The position numbers were made by a program, and so were the translations under genes. A DNA stretch of 64,000 nt from JAIQFL01 sp035295745 (GTDB lineage: Bacteria; Acidobacteriota; Terriglobia; Bryobacterales; Bryobacteraceae). The stretch lies in the NCBI GenBank assembly GCA_035295745.1, contig DATGIL010000021.1:1-64000 (forward strand), written 5' to 3'. Numbering within the stretch: the first letter of the stretch is position 1; every line of letters starts with the position of its first letter. A model generated the notes under the pieces. It worked only from the letters and a program-made list of their open reading frames with translations. It ran no database searches and had not been told where the DNA came from. Shown here in pieces: positions 53,908 to 61,772 of this stretch.

Positions 53908-54603
53908 ATGATTACACTTCCACTCTTACCTTTGATGTTGGCTCAAGTGAATGCGGACCGCAGCGCGCAGTTCTTTGACGCGATCCGAAAGGGAGATGCC
54001 GCGGAGGTCCGCGCGTTGCTCGCCGTCGATCCGGGGCTGGCAACCGCACGGAGAGAAGACGGCGCTACAGCGGTTCTGTGGGCGGCGTATACGCGCCATC
54101 CCGAATTGGCGCCGGTGATTCTGGGGCCGCGGGAGCCGGATTTTTTCGAGGCCTGCGCGCTGGGAAGACCGGAACGCGTCGAGCAACTACTGCGTGCGGA
54201 TCTGGGCCTGGCGAAGACCGATTCCGCGGACGGATTCAGCGGCCTGGGGCTGGCGGCGTTCTTCGGAAATGTGGAGATCGGGCGTTTGCTGGTGGAAGCG
54301 GGCGCGGATGTGAATCGGGCCTCGCGCAACGCGATTCGGGTATCGCCGCTGCACTCGGCGGTGGCCAGTGGCAGCGTCACATTGCTCGATCTGCTGCTCT
54401 CGCACGGCGCGGCGCCGGATGCGGTGGAGTTTCTGGAGGCGACGCCGTTGCACTCGGCGGCGGGTCACGGGAATCGTGAAATGGTGGAGAAGTTGTTGGC
54501 GGCGGGGGCGGATCGGAAGCGGCGGACGAAAGATGGCAAGACGGCGGCGGATCTGGCGCGGCAGTACGGCCACGCTGAATTGGCAGCGGAATTGGAGAAG
54601 TAG
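53908..54603 (+). CDS. Ankyrin-repeat protein
   Basis: Protein of 231 residues with about five ankyrin repeats (DAIRKGDAAEVRALLAVDPG, GRPERVEQLLRADLGLAK, GNVEIGRLLVEAGADVNRAS, GSVTLLDLLLSHGAAPDAV, GNREMVEKLLAAGADRKR). The N-terminal 12 residues are hydrophobic (MITLPLLPLMLAQ), perhaps a short signal sequence. Likely a protein-binding scaffold; the partner is unknown. It follows the AraC gene by 34 bases but has its own -10 candidate. Confidence 0.85.
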   Translation: MITLPLLPLMLAQVNADRSAQFFDAIRKGDAAEVRALLAVDPGLATARREDGATAVLWAAYTRHPELAPVILGPREPDFFEACALGRPERVEQLLRADLGLAKTDSADGFSGLGLAAFFGNVEIGRLLVEAGADVNRASRNAIRVSPLHSAVASGSVTLLDLLLSHGAAPDAVEFLEATPLHSAAGHGNREMVEKLLAAGADRKRRTKDGKTAADLARQYGHAELAAELEK

Positions 54604-54605
54604 AG

Positions 54606-54785
54606 CGGGACACGAAATACAGTGCCTTCAATCCGTTACTGGGGTATCGATACCCGGATTCGGTAAGCCGGGCCCCGGGAGTTGATTTGGTGGCTTCTGT
54701 GCCGGAGCCGCGATCACTGGCAATCGGCGCGGCGATGCTCGGGATCCTGCTGGTGATCACCAGAAAGCTGAGAAGAATGCAATGA
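54606..54785 (+). pseudogene. Orphan PEP-CTERM tail (3' remnant)
   Basis: In one plus-strand frame, from the ankyrin stop to TGA 54783-54785, the bases encode a linker ending LVASVPEP, then RSLAIGAAMLGILLVITRK and LRRMQ-stop: a complete PEP-CTERM sorting signal (VPEP, hydrophobic helix, basic tail). There is no start codon with RBS and no body domain in frame upstream, so it seems to be the truncated 3' end of a PEP-CTERM/exosortase substrate gene. The exosortase itself is not in the window. Confidence 0.65.
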
Positions 54786-54846
54786 AGTAGCGGATCACTG
54801 GCGCGGATCACTGCGATGTCTTTCGGGGACGCCGGAAACTCCAGCG

Positions 54847-55297
54847 CTGAGCCTTGCTTGCGCGTGGACTTCTTCCGATCTAGTCTGCACTACTGCCGCG
54901 CAAGTTGGGATGCGGCGGACAAGCGTTGTCAGCGAGCCGCGCGCGTAAGCAAGCGATGTCTCGATTGCTCCGAAAGATCGCTCCCTTACGGTCGCGGCTC
55001 GTAAGCGAGTCGTCGGCGTGCACACTACCAGAATTCATGGTGGCGATTGACCTGAGCGCTGACGGGCGCTTCACTGAGCCTTGCTTGCGCGACTTCTTCC
55101 TATCTAATCTGCGCTACTGCCGCGCAAGTTGGGATACGGCGGGCAAGCGTTGTGAGCGAGCCGCGCGCGTAAGCAAGCGATGTCTCGATTGCTCCGAAAG
55201 ATCGCTCCCTTACGGTCGCGGCTCGTAAGCGAGTCGTCGGCGTGCATACTACCAGAATTCATGGTGGCGATTGACCTGAGTGCTGACAGGTGCTTCA
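54847..55297. repeat. Tandem duplication (units 227 and 224 bp)
   Basis: Unit 1 (54847-55073) and unit 2 (55074-55297) are nearly identical, differing by a 3-base deletion and about a dozen substitutions. Each contains, in reverse orientation, one copy of the palindromic dispersed repeat (54924-55011 and 55148-55235) next to an AGAATTCATGGTGGCGATTG segment. The end of unit 2 supplies the stop codon of the CPBP gene. Frames open across it code for nothing recognisable. Confidence 0.9.
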
Positions 55298-56044
55298 TGA
55301 AGCAACCGCAGATGGAGAAGTCTGCTTCCTAAAAGTTCCAAGGGCGGAGTCAACGACGCCAATGAGACAGTACAGGACCGCAATCAATATGCCGCCCAGA
55401 TATCCGGCGTTCGAGGCGACGTGAATCCACGCTGGCAGGAGAATCGACCTGGTCTTGTAGTAAATATATCCCGCGATCAAAGACGAGAGGAAGATACCCT
55501 GCAGTTCGGCGGGAGATTTGGATGGTATATGAAGGAGCGAAAAGAGCACGGAACTCGCCAGTATTGCCCAGAACACCTTGGCTTTTATCCCATCCATTAG
55601 CCGGATGAACGTATCAATCGCGATCGCGCGGAAGACGAGTTCCTCCACGAAAGCGCCCAGGACGACCCACAGGAAGAAGCTTCCGGTAGCGGATAGGATG
55701 AGCTTGCCGCTGATCACGAGATAAACGTGAATGGCCGCAAGAATGGCCAGGGACGCAACGCCTCCGCGCTTAAAAGAAAGACCGTAGTCTGCCGGCCTGC
55801 GCTGTTGCCGGATCACGGAATAGGCAATCACCCCGGTGATGGTCGCCACCAGGATCATCCACAAGATCTGGATCATCAGCCGGGTCCGGAATTGCCAGGC
55901 TACCTCCATGAGGCCATGCACACGAAAATAATTGCCCGGGATGCCGATGACGACCCAGCCGCCTGTGAGGAAGAGCAGTAGTCTGTCAGAAGGTTCCAAT
56001 CTTCGAATCCGACTACGGATGGCGACGATCATGCTGAGATCCAC
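55295..56044 (-). CDS. CPBP-family intramembrane metalloprotease
   Basis: Membrane protein of 249 residues with about six to eight hydrophobic segments. Motif 1 is EELVFR (VVLGAFVEELVFRAIAID), motif 2 is SVLFSLLHIPS, motif 3 is WIHVASNAGYLGG, giving the Glu-Glu/His/His/Asn set of CPBP (Rce1-like) glutamic proteases. Substrate unknown; some members act in bacteriocin maturation or immunity but nothing of that kind is adjacent. ATG 56044; stop lies in the tandem repeat. Confidence 0.9.
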   Translation of the reverse strand: MDLSMIVAIRSRIRRLEPSDRLLLFLTGGWVVIGIPGNYFRVHGLMEVAWQFRTRLMIQILWMILVATITGVIAYSVIRQQRRPADYGLSFKRGGVASLAILAAIHVYLVISGKLILSATGSFFLWVVLGAFVEELVFRAIAIDTFIRLMDGIKAKVFWAILASSVLFSLLHIPSKSPAELQGIFLSSLIAGYIYYKTRSILLPAWIHVASNAGYLGGILIAVLYCLIGVVDSALGTFRKQTSPSAVAS

Positions 56045-56055
56045 TCTCTTCTGTA

Positions 56056-56082
56056 ATATACACGATATTCAGAGCTGTATAT
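56056..56082. promoter_or_regulatory. Dyad ATATACA-N13-TGTATAT (operator candidate)
   Basis: A perfect 7-bp inverted repeat lies 12 bases upstream of the CPBP start in an A/T-rich patch, and an inner CGATAT/ATATCG pair overlaps it. The TACA/TGTA core recalls BlaI-type operators, often near TIGR03435 genes, but no BlaI gene is in the window. Confidence 0.4.
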
Positions 56083-56293
56083 CGCTAATATGGCGTAAAT
56101 TTGCGGCGGCGGTGAGATCCATCCGACTGTCCCACAAGGCTTGAAACGCCTTGGGCGGGGTAATCCGAGCCGAGTAACCCAGCAGGAGCTCAATAATCTT
56201 GTCAATGGCAAGGCGGGAATCTCCGCCGGAAAACGCAGTGCGTCCTTGTCACAGATCGGCATAGTGCGGCGTTTCTCCTGCGGAGGTCTTTTC

Positions 56294-57064
56294 ATGCGTT
56301 CGAGAATGCTGGCTGCCGCCGCTTTGGTGGCTTTCGTTACCGCCGCCGGGGCACAGGTCGTGCCGGCGTTTGAGGTGGCCTCGGTGAAAGCCAGCCCATC
56401 GGCGAACCGAGGCGGTGAAGGGGGTGCACGCCAGTCGATCGAATTCACTCCTGCCACACTGACCATGAGGAACGTCGATCTGCGTTCCTGCATTCGATGG
56501 GCATATGACCTCAGAGAGTTTCAGATCGTGGCGCCCGGGTGGCTCGCCACCGAACACTTCGACATCCTGGCCAAAGCTTCGAACTCAGTCGAGTTGCAAC
56601 AACTTCGTCTGATGCTGCAGAACCTGCTGGAGCGGGACTTCCAGCTAGCCGTACACCACGAGGCCAAGCAGCTTCCTGTCTATGCGTTGCGGACGACTGG
56701 CCGAGGCGCCAAGCTGCAACCTTCGAAGACGACCGGTACCGCCACCATGCGGCCGATGGGCGGCGCGCTCGAATTCCGCAACGTATCCATGGCGGACCTG
56801 GCCGACCGTCTGCCGTCACGTCCGTTCGGCTTCGACCGGCCAGTCATCGACAGAACAGAGCTTTCGGGAGCGTTCGATTTCACTATGAAGCTCGCCCAAA
56901 ACGATGCGGAACTGAAGAGCAGTCTGGAGCAGCGCGAGTCCAGTCAGGACACATCGCTGTTTACCGGCGCGCTCCGCGATCTTGGCCTCCGACTGCAGCC
57001 CGAAAAAGGACCCGTGGATATCCTCGTTGTGGATCACGTCGAGAAGACACCGGTGGAGAATTAG
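56294..57064 (+). CDS. TIGR03435-family secreted protein
   Basis: Protein of 256 residues with a signal peptide (MRSRMLAAAALVAFVTAAGA). The family features are seen: FEVASVKASPS, LRSCIRWAYDLREFQI, WLATEHFDILAKA, LQNLLERDFQLAVHHEAKQL, PVIDRTELSGAFDFTMK and C-terminal DILVVDHVEKTP. Abundant paralogs of this group in Solibacter-type genomes have no known function. ATG 56294 has GGAGG at 56282-56286 with 7 bases spacing; the upstream in-frame start at 56141 is not used. Confidence 0.92.
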   Translation: MRSRMLAAAALVAFVTAAGAQVVPAFEVASVKASPSANRGGEGGARQSIEFTPATLTMRNVDLRSCIRWAYDLREFQIVAPGWLATEHFDILAKASNSVELQQLRLMLQNLLERDFQLAVHHEAKQLPVYALRTTGRGAKLQPSKTTGTATMRPMGGALEFRNVSMADLADRLPSRPFGFDRPVIDRTELSGAFDFTMKLAQNDAELKSSLEQRESSQDTSLFTGALRDLGLRLQPEKGPVDILVVDHVEKTPVEN

Positions 57065-57065
57065 C

Positions 57066-57470
57066 TCAGTCCACGCGGGCGAGGGCGAGGTCGGTGCGAA
57101 CCTGCAGAATGATCGAGGTGGTGATCGGCAGGTACGCGGGATGGCCGAATTCGAGGTGCATGCCGCGGCCAATGTAGTCGCTCTTGATCATCGACCCGCC
57201 CCACGTGGAGCCGTGAATCGTCACGAGCGTGGGTTCCGGACAGAATACCGGATGTCCGGAAATGAAGGCGCGGCCACAGCCCTCGTAGCGAATTGTATAG
57301 GCGCGATTTTCGGTTTCCACTTCGAGAACGGTGCCGGGAAGGATGTCGCGCAGATGGACACCGCCTTCGATCTCAGACTGCACGATGTTGCTGTTGACCA
57401 CATCGCTGAGATGGGGGCTCGGCTGAAAGAGCTTCGGTTGCGGGAAATCCGCTGAAGTCTCCATGTCCAT
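57066..57470 (-). CDS. Conserved small beta-rich protein, paralog 1
   Basis: Protein of 134 residues without signal peptide or membrane segment; central core (residues 20-120) is nearly identical to the 125-residue protein at 58907-59284 (for example SDVVNSNIVQSEIEGGVHLR, IHGSTWGGSMIKSDYIGRGM). Predicted beta-rich. No family recognised. Start may be 57470 or ATG 57464 (METSADFPQP). It ends one base after the TIGR03435 stop, convergent. Confidence 0.8.
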   Translation of the reverse strand: MDMETSADFPQPKLFQPSPHLSDVVNSNIVQSEIEGGVHLRDILPGTVLEVETENRAYTIRYEGCGRAFISGHPVFCPEPTLVTIHGSTWGGSMIKSDYIGRGMHLEFGHPAYLPITTSIILQVRTDLALARVD

Positions 57471-57542
57471 TACCTATAGATTAGGCCATAACGATGCGGG
57501 CGGAGCAACCCGCAAAAGGGTGAATCCCCCGTCTGCTGTTGG

Positions 57543-58880
57543 TTATTCACTGGGACTTGCGGCAGTTTGTAACGTATCGCCCTGAGCTTTTGGCGCCCAA
57601 ATGTAAAAAATCGGAATTCCGATTGCAATCAGACCCAACCCGGCGAGGGCGGGTCCTGGCCGGGTCACCAGGGTGTTCACCAGGAACCAGGCGGTGATGG
57701 CGACGAAGAGCAGTGGCGTCACCGGGTAGCCCCACATGCGGTAGGGTCGCGGGACCTCGGGCCGCTTGCGGCGGAGTACCATCACGCCGGCCACCATCAA
57801 GCCGTAGAAAATCCAGGTCGCGAAGAGAGCGTAGTCGACCAGCGTCTCGTAGGATCCGGTGACCACCAGGACGGCGGCCCACACTGCCTGCGCCGCGATG
57901 GCGAAGGCCGGAGTCTGGAAACGGGGGTGCACTTCCGCGAATTTACGAAAGAACAGCCCATCCGCCGCCTGGGCAAAGTAAACCCGCGGGCTGGTCAGGA
58001 AGCATCCATTCAGCGTGCCGAGGATCGATACCAGAATGATCAAGGAGACCACCGAGCCGCCGGCCGGTCCCAAGATGCGTTCGGCGGCGGAGGCGCCTAC
58101 ATGGTCGCTGGCTGCGATCTCTGGAATCGCCAGCACTCGCAGATAAGCGAGGTTGGCTAAGAGGTAGACCACCATGACGGTGGCGCATCCGATCGCGAGG
58201 GCCAGCAGCACGTTGCGCTTGGGATTCCGTATTTCGCCGGCCACGAAGCTCAACTGCACCCATCCGTCGTAGGACATGAGGCAGGCAATCAGGGCGACGC
58301 CAAAGCTGCTCAATGCGGGCACAGCGGCCGGCGCGGAGACTGTGGGTGCGGAATGCTTCGCCAGGAGGAAGGCGCCGACGATGATGACGAGAAGGCCCAC
58401 CAATTTCGCGAGTGTGAAGCTCTTTTGAATAGCGGCTCCGAAGCGCACGCCGCGATAGTTGACCGCGGTGAGCAGAGCGATGACCGCGAGGCCCAGAAGT
58501 TTGGTAGCCCAGGGACTCATCGGAATGAAATAGGAGACGTACAGCCCGAAGATCACGGAAAGCCACGCCACCTGGGCCGATCGCGCCACGGCGAACATCG
58601 ACCATCCGCAGAGGAATGCCGCCAGCGGACCGTACGCTTCCCGCAGAAAGACATACTGGCCGCCAGTGGCCGGGAAGGCTGACCCCAGCTCGGCGCACGC
58701 CAACGCTCCGAAAAAGCTGACTACTCCCGCGAATGCCCATACCGCTAGGATGGCTGGGTCCGTGGTCAGATTGCGCGCCACCAGGTTGGGTACCAGGAAG
58801 ATGCCGCCTCCGATCACAACTCCAATGACGATTGCGAGGGAATCGATCAGTCCCAGCTTACGCGGTAGCTCGGTGGCCAT
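57543..58880 (-). CDS. APC-superfamily amino acid permease
   Basis: Inner-membrane transporter of 445 residues with about twelve hydrophobic segments. The N-terminal GLIDSLAIVIGVVIGGGIFL with GxGIF-type motif in helix 1, the helix 2 region and the cytoplasmic loop LREAYGPLAAFLCGW are typical of LAT/APC amino acid exchangers. The substrate is unknown. Flanked on both sides by the two paralogous small genes in the same orientation, possibly an operon or a duplication. Confidence 0.9.
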   Translation of the reverse strand: MATELPRKLGLIDSLAIVIGVVIGGGIFLVPNLVARNLTTDPAILAVWAFAGVVSFFGALACAELGSAFPATGGQYVFLREAYGPLAAFLCGWSMFAVARSAQVAWLSVIFGLYVSYFIPMSPWATKLLGLAVIALLTAVNYRGVRFGAAIQKSFTLAKLVGLLVIIVGAFLLAKHSAPTVSAPAAVPALSSFGVALIACLMSYDGWVQLSFVAGEIRNPKRNVLLALAIGCATVMVVYLLANLAYLRVLAIPEIAASDHVGASAAERILGPAGGSVVSLIILVSILGTLNGCFLTSPRVYFAQAADGLFFRKFAEVHPRFQTPAFAIAAQAVWAAVLVVTGSYETLVDYALFATWIFYGLMVAGVMVLRRKRPEVPRPYRMWGYPVTPLLFVAITAWFLVNTLVTRPGPALAGLGLIAIGIPIFYIWAPKAQGDTLQTAASPSE

Positions 58881-58906
58881 CCATCGAGTCTAATACCAAC
58901 CGTGTC

Positions 58907-59284
58907 CTAGCAGGCGCGCACTTGCACAATGAGGGAAGTGGTGATGGGCATGTAAGCAGGGTGCCCGAATTCAAGATGCATGCCCCGGCCGATGTAGTCG
59001 CTCTTGATCATGGTGCCTCCCCAGGTGGAGCCGTGAATCGTCACCAGAGTCGGTTCGGGACAGAAGACCGGATGGCCGGAGATAAAAGCGCGGCCGGAGC
59101 CTTCGTAGCGGATCGTGTAGGCGCGGTTTTCGGTTTCCACTTCGAGCACGGTACCGGGCTCGACATCGCGCAGGTGCACCCCACCTTCGATTTCGGACTG
59201 CACGATATTGCTGTTCACCACATCGCTGAAATGCGGGTTGGGTCGATACAGCGTCGGTTGCGGGGTGTCCGCTGCCGTGTTCAT
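58907..59284 (-). CDS. Conserved small beta-rich protein, paralog 2
   Basis: Protein of 125 residues, paralog of the protein at 57066-57470; the core is almost identical (NSNIVQSEIEGGVHLRDVEP, VFCPEPTLVTIHGSTWGG). The C-terminus differs (LIVQVRAC). No signal peptide. Function unknown. It precedes the permease gene by 26 bases, so the order paralog 2 - permease - paralog 1 may be one transcription unit. Confidence 0.8.
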   Translation of the reverse strand: MNTAADTPQPTLYRPNPHFSDVVNSNIVQSEIEGGVHLRDVEPGTVLEVETENRAYTIRYEGSGRAFISGHPVFCPEPTLVTIHGSTWGGTMIKSDYIGRGMHLEFGHPAYMPITTSLIVQVRAC

Positions 59285-59378
59285 AAGTTTGTAACTCCAG
59301 ATTATTCCATAAATCGGCTGGATGGGAATCCCCTGTGTGGGTAGTCGGGGCGGATTTCTTGGGGGTATTCGGGGCTGG

Positions 59379-59921
59379 CTATTTGCAGGTGTCGATGACG
59401 ACCTCGACTCGGCGGTTCTTCTGCCGCCCTTCCGGATCGTCGGAACCGTCGGGTTTGGCGTTTGGCGCGACCGGGCGTTTGCGGCCGAAGCCCTCGACCC
59501 TGGCTGCGGTCTCCTCGGAAAGGTGTTGTTCGATCAGCCAGGCCCGGACTGCTTTGGCACGGCGCTCGCTCAGGTCCTGGTTGTAGGCGTCGGAGCCGAC
59601 GGCGTCGGTGTGGCCTTCGATGACGATGGGATGTTTGCCTGCCTTTTGGATCAGGGGCCCAAGTGCCGTCAAGGTCTTCTTGGCGTCGGGGCTGAGGACC
59701 GACTGGTCAAAGTCGAAGAGCGCGTCGGCTCCCACCACGAGGCGCCGCTCGCAGGGTGTCGCGTCGATGGCACGAATCGCCTGAATGCCCTTCGGCACCT
59801 GGATCGCGCCGGGCTTTTGCCAGTTTCCCTTAGGCTGCTGAATCTCTCCGGGCTTCTGGATCTGGCCGTTCTGCGAAACAGCGGAGAGCGCGGCCGCAAG
59901 GAACAGGAATACGACTCGCAT
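59379..59921 (-). CDS. OmpA-family protein
   Basis: Exported protein of 180 residues. Signal peptide MRVVFLFLAAALSAVSQ, a Lys/Pro-Gln-rich spacer (QIQKPGEIQQPKGNWQKPG) and a C-terminal OmpA domain (ALFDFDQSVLSPDAKKTLTAL; IVIEGHTDAVGSDAYNQDLSERRAKAVRAWL) that binds peptidoglycan. There is no beta-barrel, so it would act as a periplasmic or lipid-free anchor. Two Cys (TPCERR and terminal DTCK) may form a disulfide. Confidence 0.9.
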   Translation of the reverse strand: MRVVFLFLAAALSAVSQNGQIQKPGEIQQPKGNWQKPGAIQVPKGIQAIRAIDATPCERRLVVGADALFDFDQSVLSPDAKKTLTALGPLIQKAGKHPIVIEGHTDAVGSDAYNQDLSERRAKAVRAWLIEQHLSEETAARVEGFGRKRPVAPNAKPDGSDDPEGRQKNRRVEVVIDTCK

Positions 59922-60142
59922 TCCCGGAGACTAACATCCGGGCGTGCCGGAAAGCAGCGCTTCTTTGGCGTACAGTTGGGGCGCTCGCCAATGTTAATCT
60001 GGCGGGAACTCCGTTCACCAAAATTCAATGCGCCGTTCATCAACTTGACATACCTCTGCGGCTATAACTGCCCCATGCCCGATTCGCACTCGACTTTTCG
60101 ACGTTCGCGTAGCATTGGCTTGCGTAGCCCTATGGCAAATGT

Positions 60143-60148
60143 TATTCT
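60143..60148 (+). promoter_or_regulatory. -10-like box (TATTCT) before a small gene
   Basis: TATTCT ends eight bases before ATG 60157; no Shine-Dalgarno precedes the ATG. Same geometry as the other candidates. Confidence 0.35.
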
Positions 60149-60156
60149 CATTGGCC

Positions 60157-60405
60157 ATGCCTATTGACGTGTTCGCGATCGAAGGATTGCCCGACAGCCG
60201 GCGGCGAGGCGTCGAACAGGCCGTAGAGACCGCGGGCAGACGGCTTCCTGGGGCACATGAGGCCTGGGTAGTTCCGGCACGTGCTGGTGGCGGATTTTGT
60301 GTGCGAATTACGGGGCCCGACGGATTCTTTTGCCAAGCCGAACTGGCAGGCGATGAAACCGACGCCGAGATCAAAGACAAAGTTCTGCGCGCCCTGGAAG
60401 GGTAG
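60157..60405 (+). CDS. Small hypothetical protein
   Basis: Protein of 82 residues (MPIDVFAIEGLPDSRRRGVE) with a helix and a beta hairpin (GFCVRITGPDGFFCQAEL) and a charged C-terminal helix (TDAEIKDKVLRALEG). No family recognised. Codon bias and the gene-like spacing to the next gene (48 bases) favour real coding. ATG 60157 is preferred over an upstream frame start at 60115, which would lie before the putative -10 box. Confidence 0.65.
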   Translation: MPIDVFAIEGLPDSRRRGVEQAVETAGRRLPGAHEAWVVPARAGGGFCVRITGPDGFFCQAELAGDETDAEIKDKVLRALEG

Positions 60406-60438
60406 CCCTGCCCGCAGCCTGCGAATCAAGCCACATCT

Positions 60439-60444
60439 TATAAT
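60439..60444 (+). promoter_or_regulatory. Consensus -10 box (TATAAT) before the RMD1-like gene
   Basis: TATAAT is followed by nine bases and ATG 60454, so the transcript would have at most a few bases of leader; no Shine-Dalgarno is seen. Confidence 0.55.
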
Positions 60445-60453
60445 CGAAGCGTC

Positions 60454-61551
60454 ATGCGCCGGAGCACCATTTCGGGCTCTCTGTTGACGTTATTCCTCTA
60501 CGATGTCGGGGACTCGATCCGTCTCGACGAGCTGCGGGGAATGCTGGGCGCCGCCCCGCCAGGGAGGGAGCCTCCTTTCCGCCAGCCCGCTCCCGAATAT
60601 GTGACGTTCGCTCAACCTCCCGTGCTGGAAACGCTACCGCCTGTCGAGGTCTCTCAGGGCGCAAGCTTCACGGGACGCCTCGCCTATTACGACTACGGAG
60701 TCGTGACGATCCAGCTCGAACTGCCATTCACTGGGACGTGGGAAGAGATCATTGCGCTCACGGCACATTGGATGAACGCTTCCGATCTGGAGACGAAGGG
60801 CGCGGCGGCGGTGCGCCAGGCGCTGGGCAGGGTGGAAAGCGCGATTGTGAATCCCTATCGGGAGCATCTTGTGGAAGATTATTCGATCGTCCATCTCCGC
60901 TCGGTGCAGGATGAATCCGGCGCGACCATGACTGCGAGTGAGTTGATTGCGGAGTGCCCGGATCACATCGCCCAGATTGTGCGTGGAGAAAAGGCCGCGT
61001 TTTCGGACACGGAACGGGCCGAGATTCTGGAGTCGCGGATGTCGTATTATCGCGAGGATCTGCTAGTTGTGGGCTGGTCGGCCGCGTTGGTCTACGATTC
61101 ACCGGAGGGCGCGGCGCCGACGATCCGCCTGCTGGAATACGCCAACACGCAACTGCTGGAATTCCGGCATTACGACGCGGTGTTGACGAAACTGCTGTCG
61201 GAGGTCTATCGCTCGCTCGAACGGGGCGGCGTGCTGGCGCGCTGGAGGATGGCACGGGATGCGGAGCGGGTCAGCACGATCCGGCTGGACGTGCGGGAGC
61301 TGACCGAGCGCATGGACAATTCGATCAAGTTCCTGAGCGACATGTTTGCCGCGCGACTGTATCGCATGGCGGCGATCAAGATCGGAGTACCCGACTACAA
61401 GACGCTGGTGGAACAGAAGCTAGAGAGTGCCGGAGAGTTGTACGGGTTTATGATGGACCGCTTTTACCAGGGCCGCGCATTCGCACTGGAATTGATGGTG
61501 GTGATCATCCTGGTGATTGAGCTGGTGTTCCTCTTCCGGGGAATTCACTGA
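60454..61551 (+). CDS. RMD1/DUF155-family membrane protein
   Basis: Protein of 365 residues related to the yeast/mitochondrial RMD1-RMND1 group. Features: GRLAYYDYGVVTIQLELPF, YREDLLVVGWSAALVYD, IRLLEYANTQLLEFRHYDAVL (diagnostic) and SIKFLSDMFAARLYRMAAIKIGVPDYKTLVEQKLESAGELYGF, ending in a membrane helix (FALELMVVIILVIELVFLFRGI). Bacterial members have no established function. It would be a tail-anchored inner-membrane protein. Its stop overlaps the end of a convergent small gene. Confidence 0.88.
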   Translation: MRRSTISGSLLTLFLYDVGDSIRLDELRGMLGAAPPGREPPFRQPAPEYVTFAQPPVLETLPPVEVSQGASFTGRLAYYDYGVVTIQLELPFTGTWEEIIALTAHWMNASDLETKGAAAVRQALGRVESAIVNPYREHLVEDYSIVHLRSVQDESGATMTASELIAECPDHIAQIVRGEKAAFSDTERAEILESRMSYYREDLLVVGWSAALVYDSPEGAAPTIRLLEYANTQLLEFRHYDAVLTKLLSEVYRSLERGGVLARWRMARDAERVSTIRLDVRELTERMDNSIKFLSDMFAARLYRMAAIKIGVPDYKTLVEQKLESAGELYGFMMDRFYQGRAFALELMVVIILVIELVFLFRGIH

Positions 61552-61733
61552 TCGGCTGTTCGGGCGAGCTTCCGTTTACCGCCGGATTTCCTTCCACTGC
61601 GGCCGTGGGGCGACGGGCTGTCAGGCTTGATGCCCAGACGGCGCTGGATCAGAGCGATGGCGCGATCGACCTCGTCCAGCTCCTGCTGATAAGCAATAAT
61701 CGCGGCCTGGAGGCGGGCTGGATCTTTTTTCAT
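61545..61733 (-). CDS. Small basic helical protein, unknown
   Basis: Protein of 62 residues from ATG 61733: a helix (LQAAIIAYQQELDEVDRAIALIQRRLGI) then a Ser/Gly/Lys/Arg-rich tail (PHGRSGRKSGGKRKLARTADQ) that could contact nucleic acid. Its last codons overlap the RMD1-like gene's end by 7 bases on opposite strands. An upstream ATG at 61772 is possible. Coding is likely but unproven. Confidence 0.55.
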   Translation of the reverse strand: MKKDPARLQAAIIAYQQELDEVDRAIALIQRRLGIKPDSPSPHGRSGRKSGGKRKLARTADQ

Positions 61734-61772
61734 CGGGTCAAGTTTAGCATGAGCGGCGGAGTGTTCCGGCAC

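Noticed and set aside
57488..57540. Riboswitch-like segment between paralog 1 and the permease
   Set aside because: Short GC hairpins (GCGGAGCAACCCGC) occur but no conserved riboswitch core could be matched, and the permease gene ends rather than starts here.
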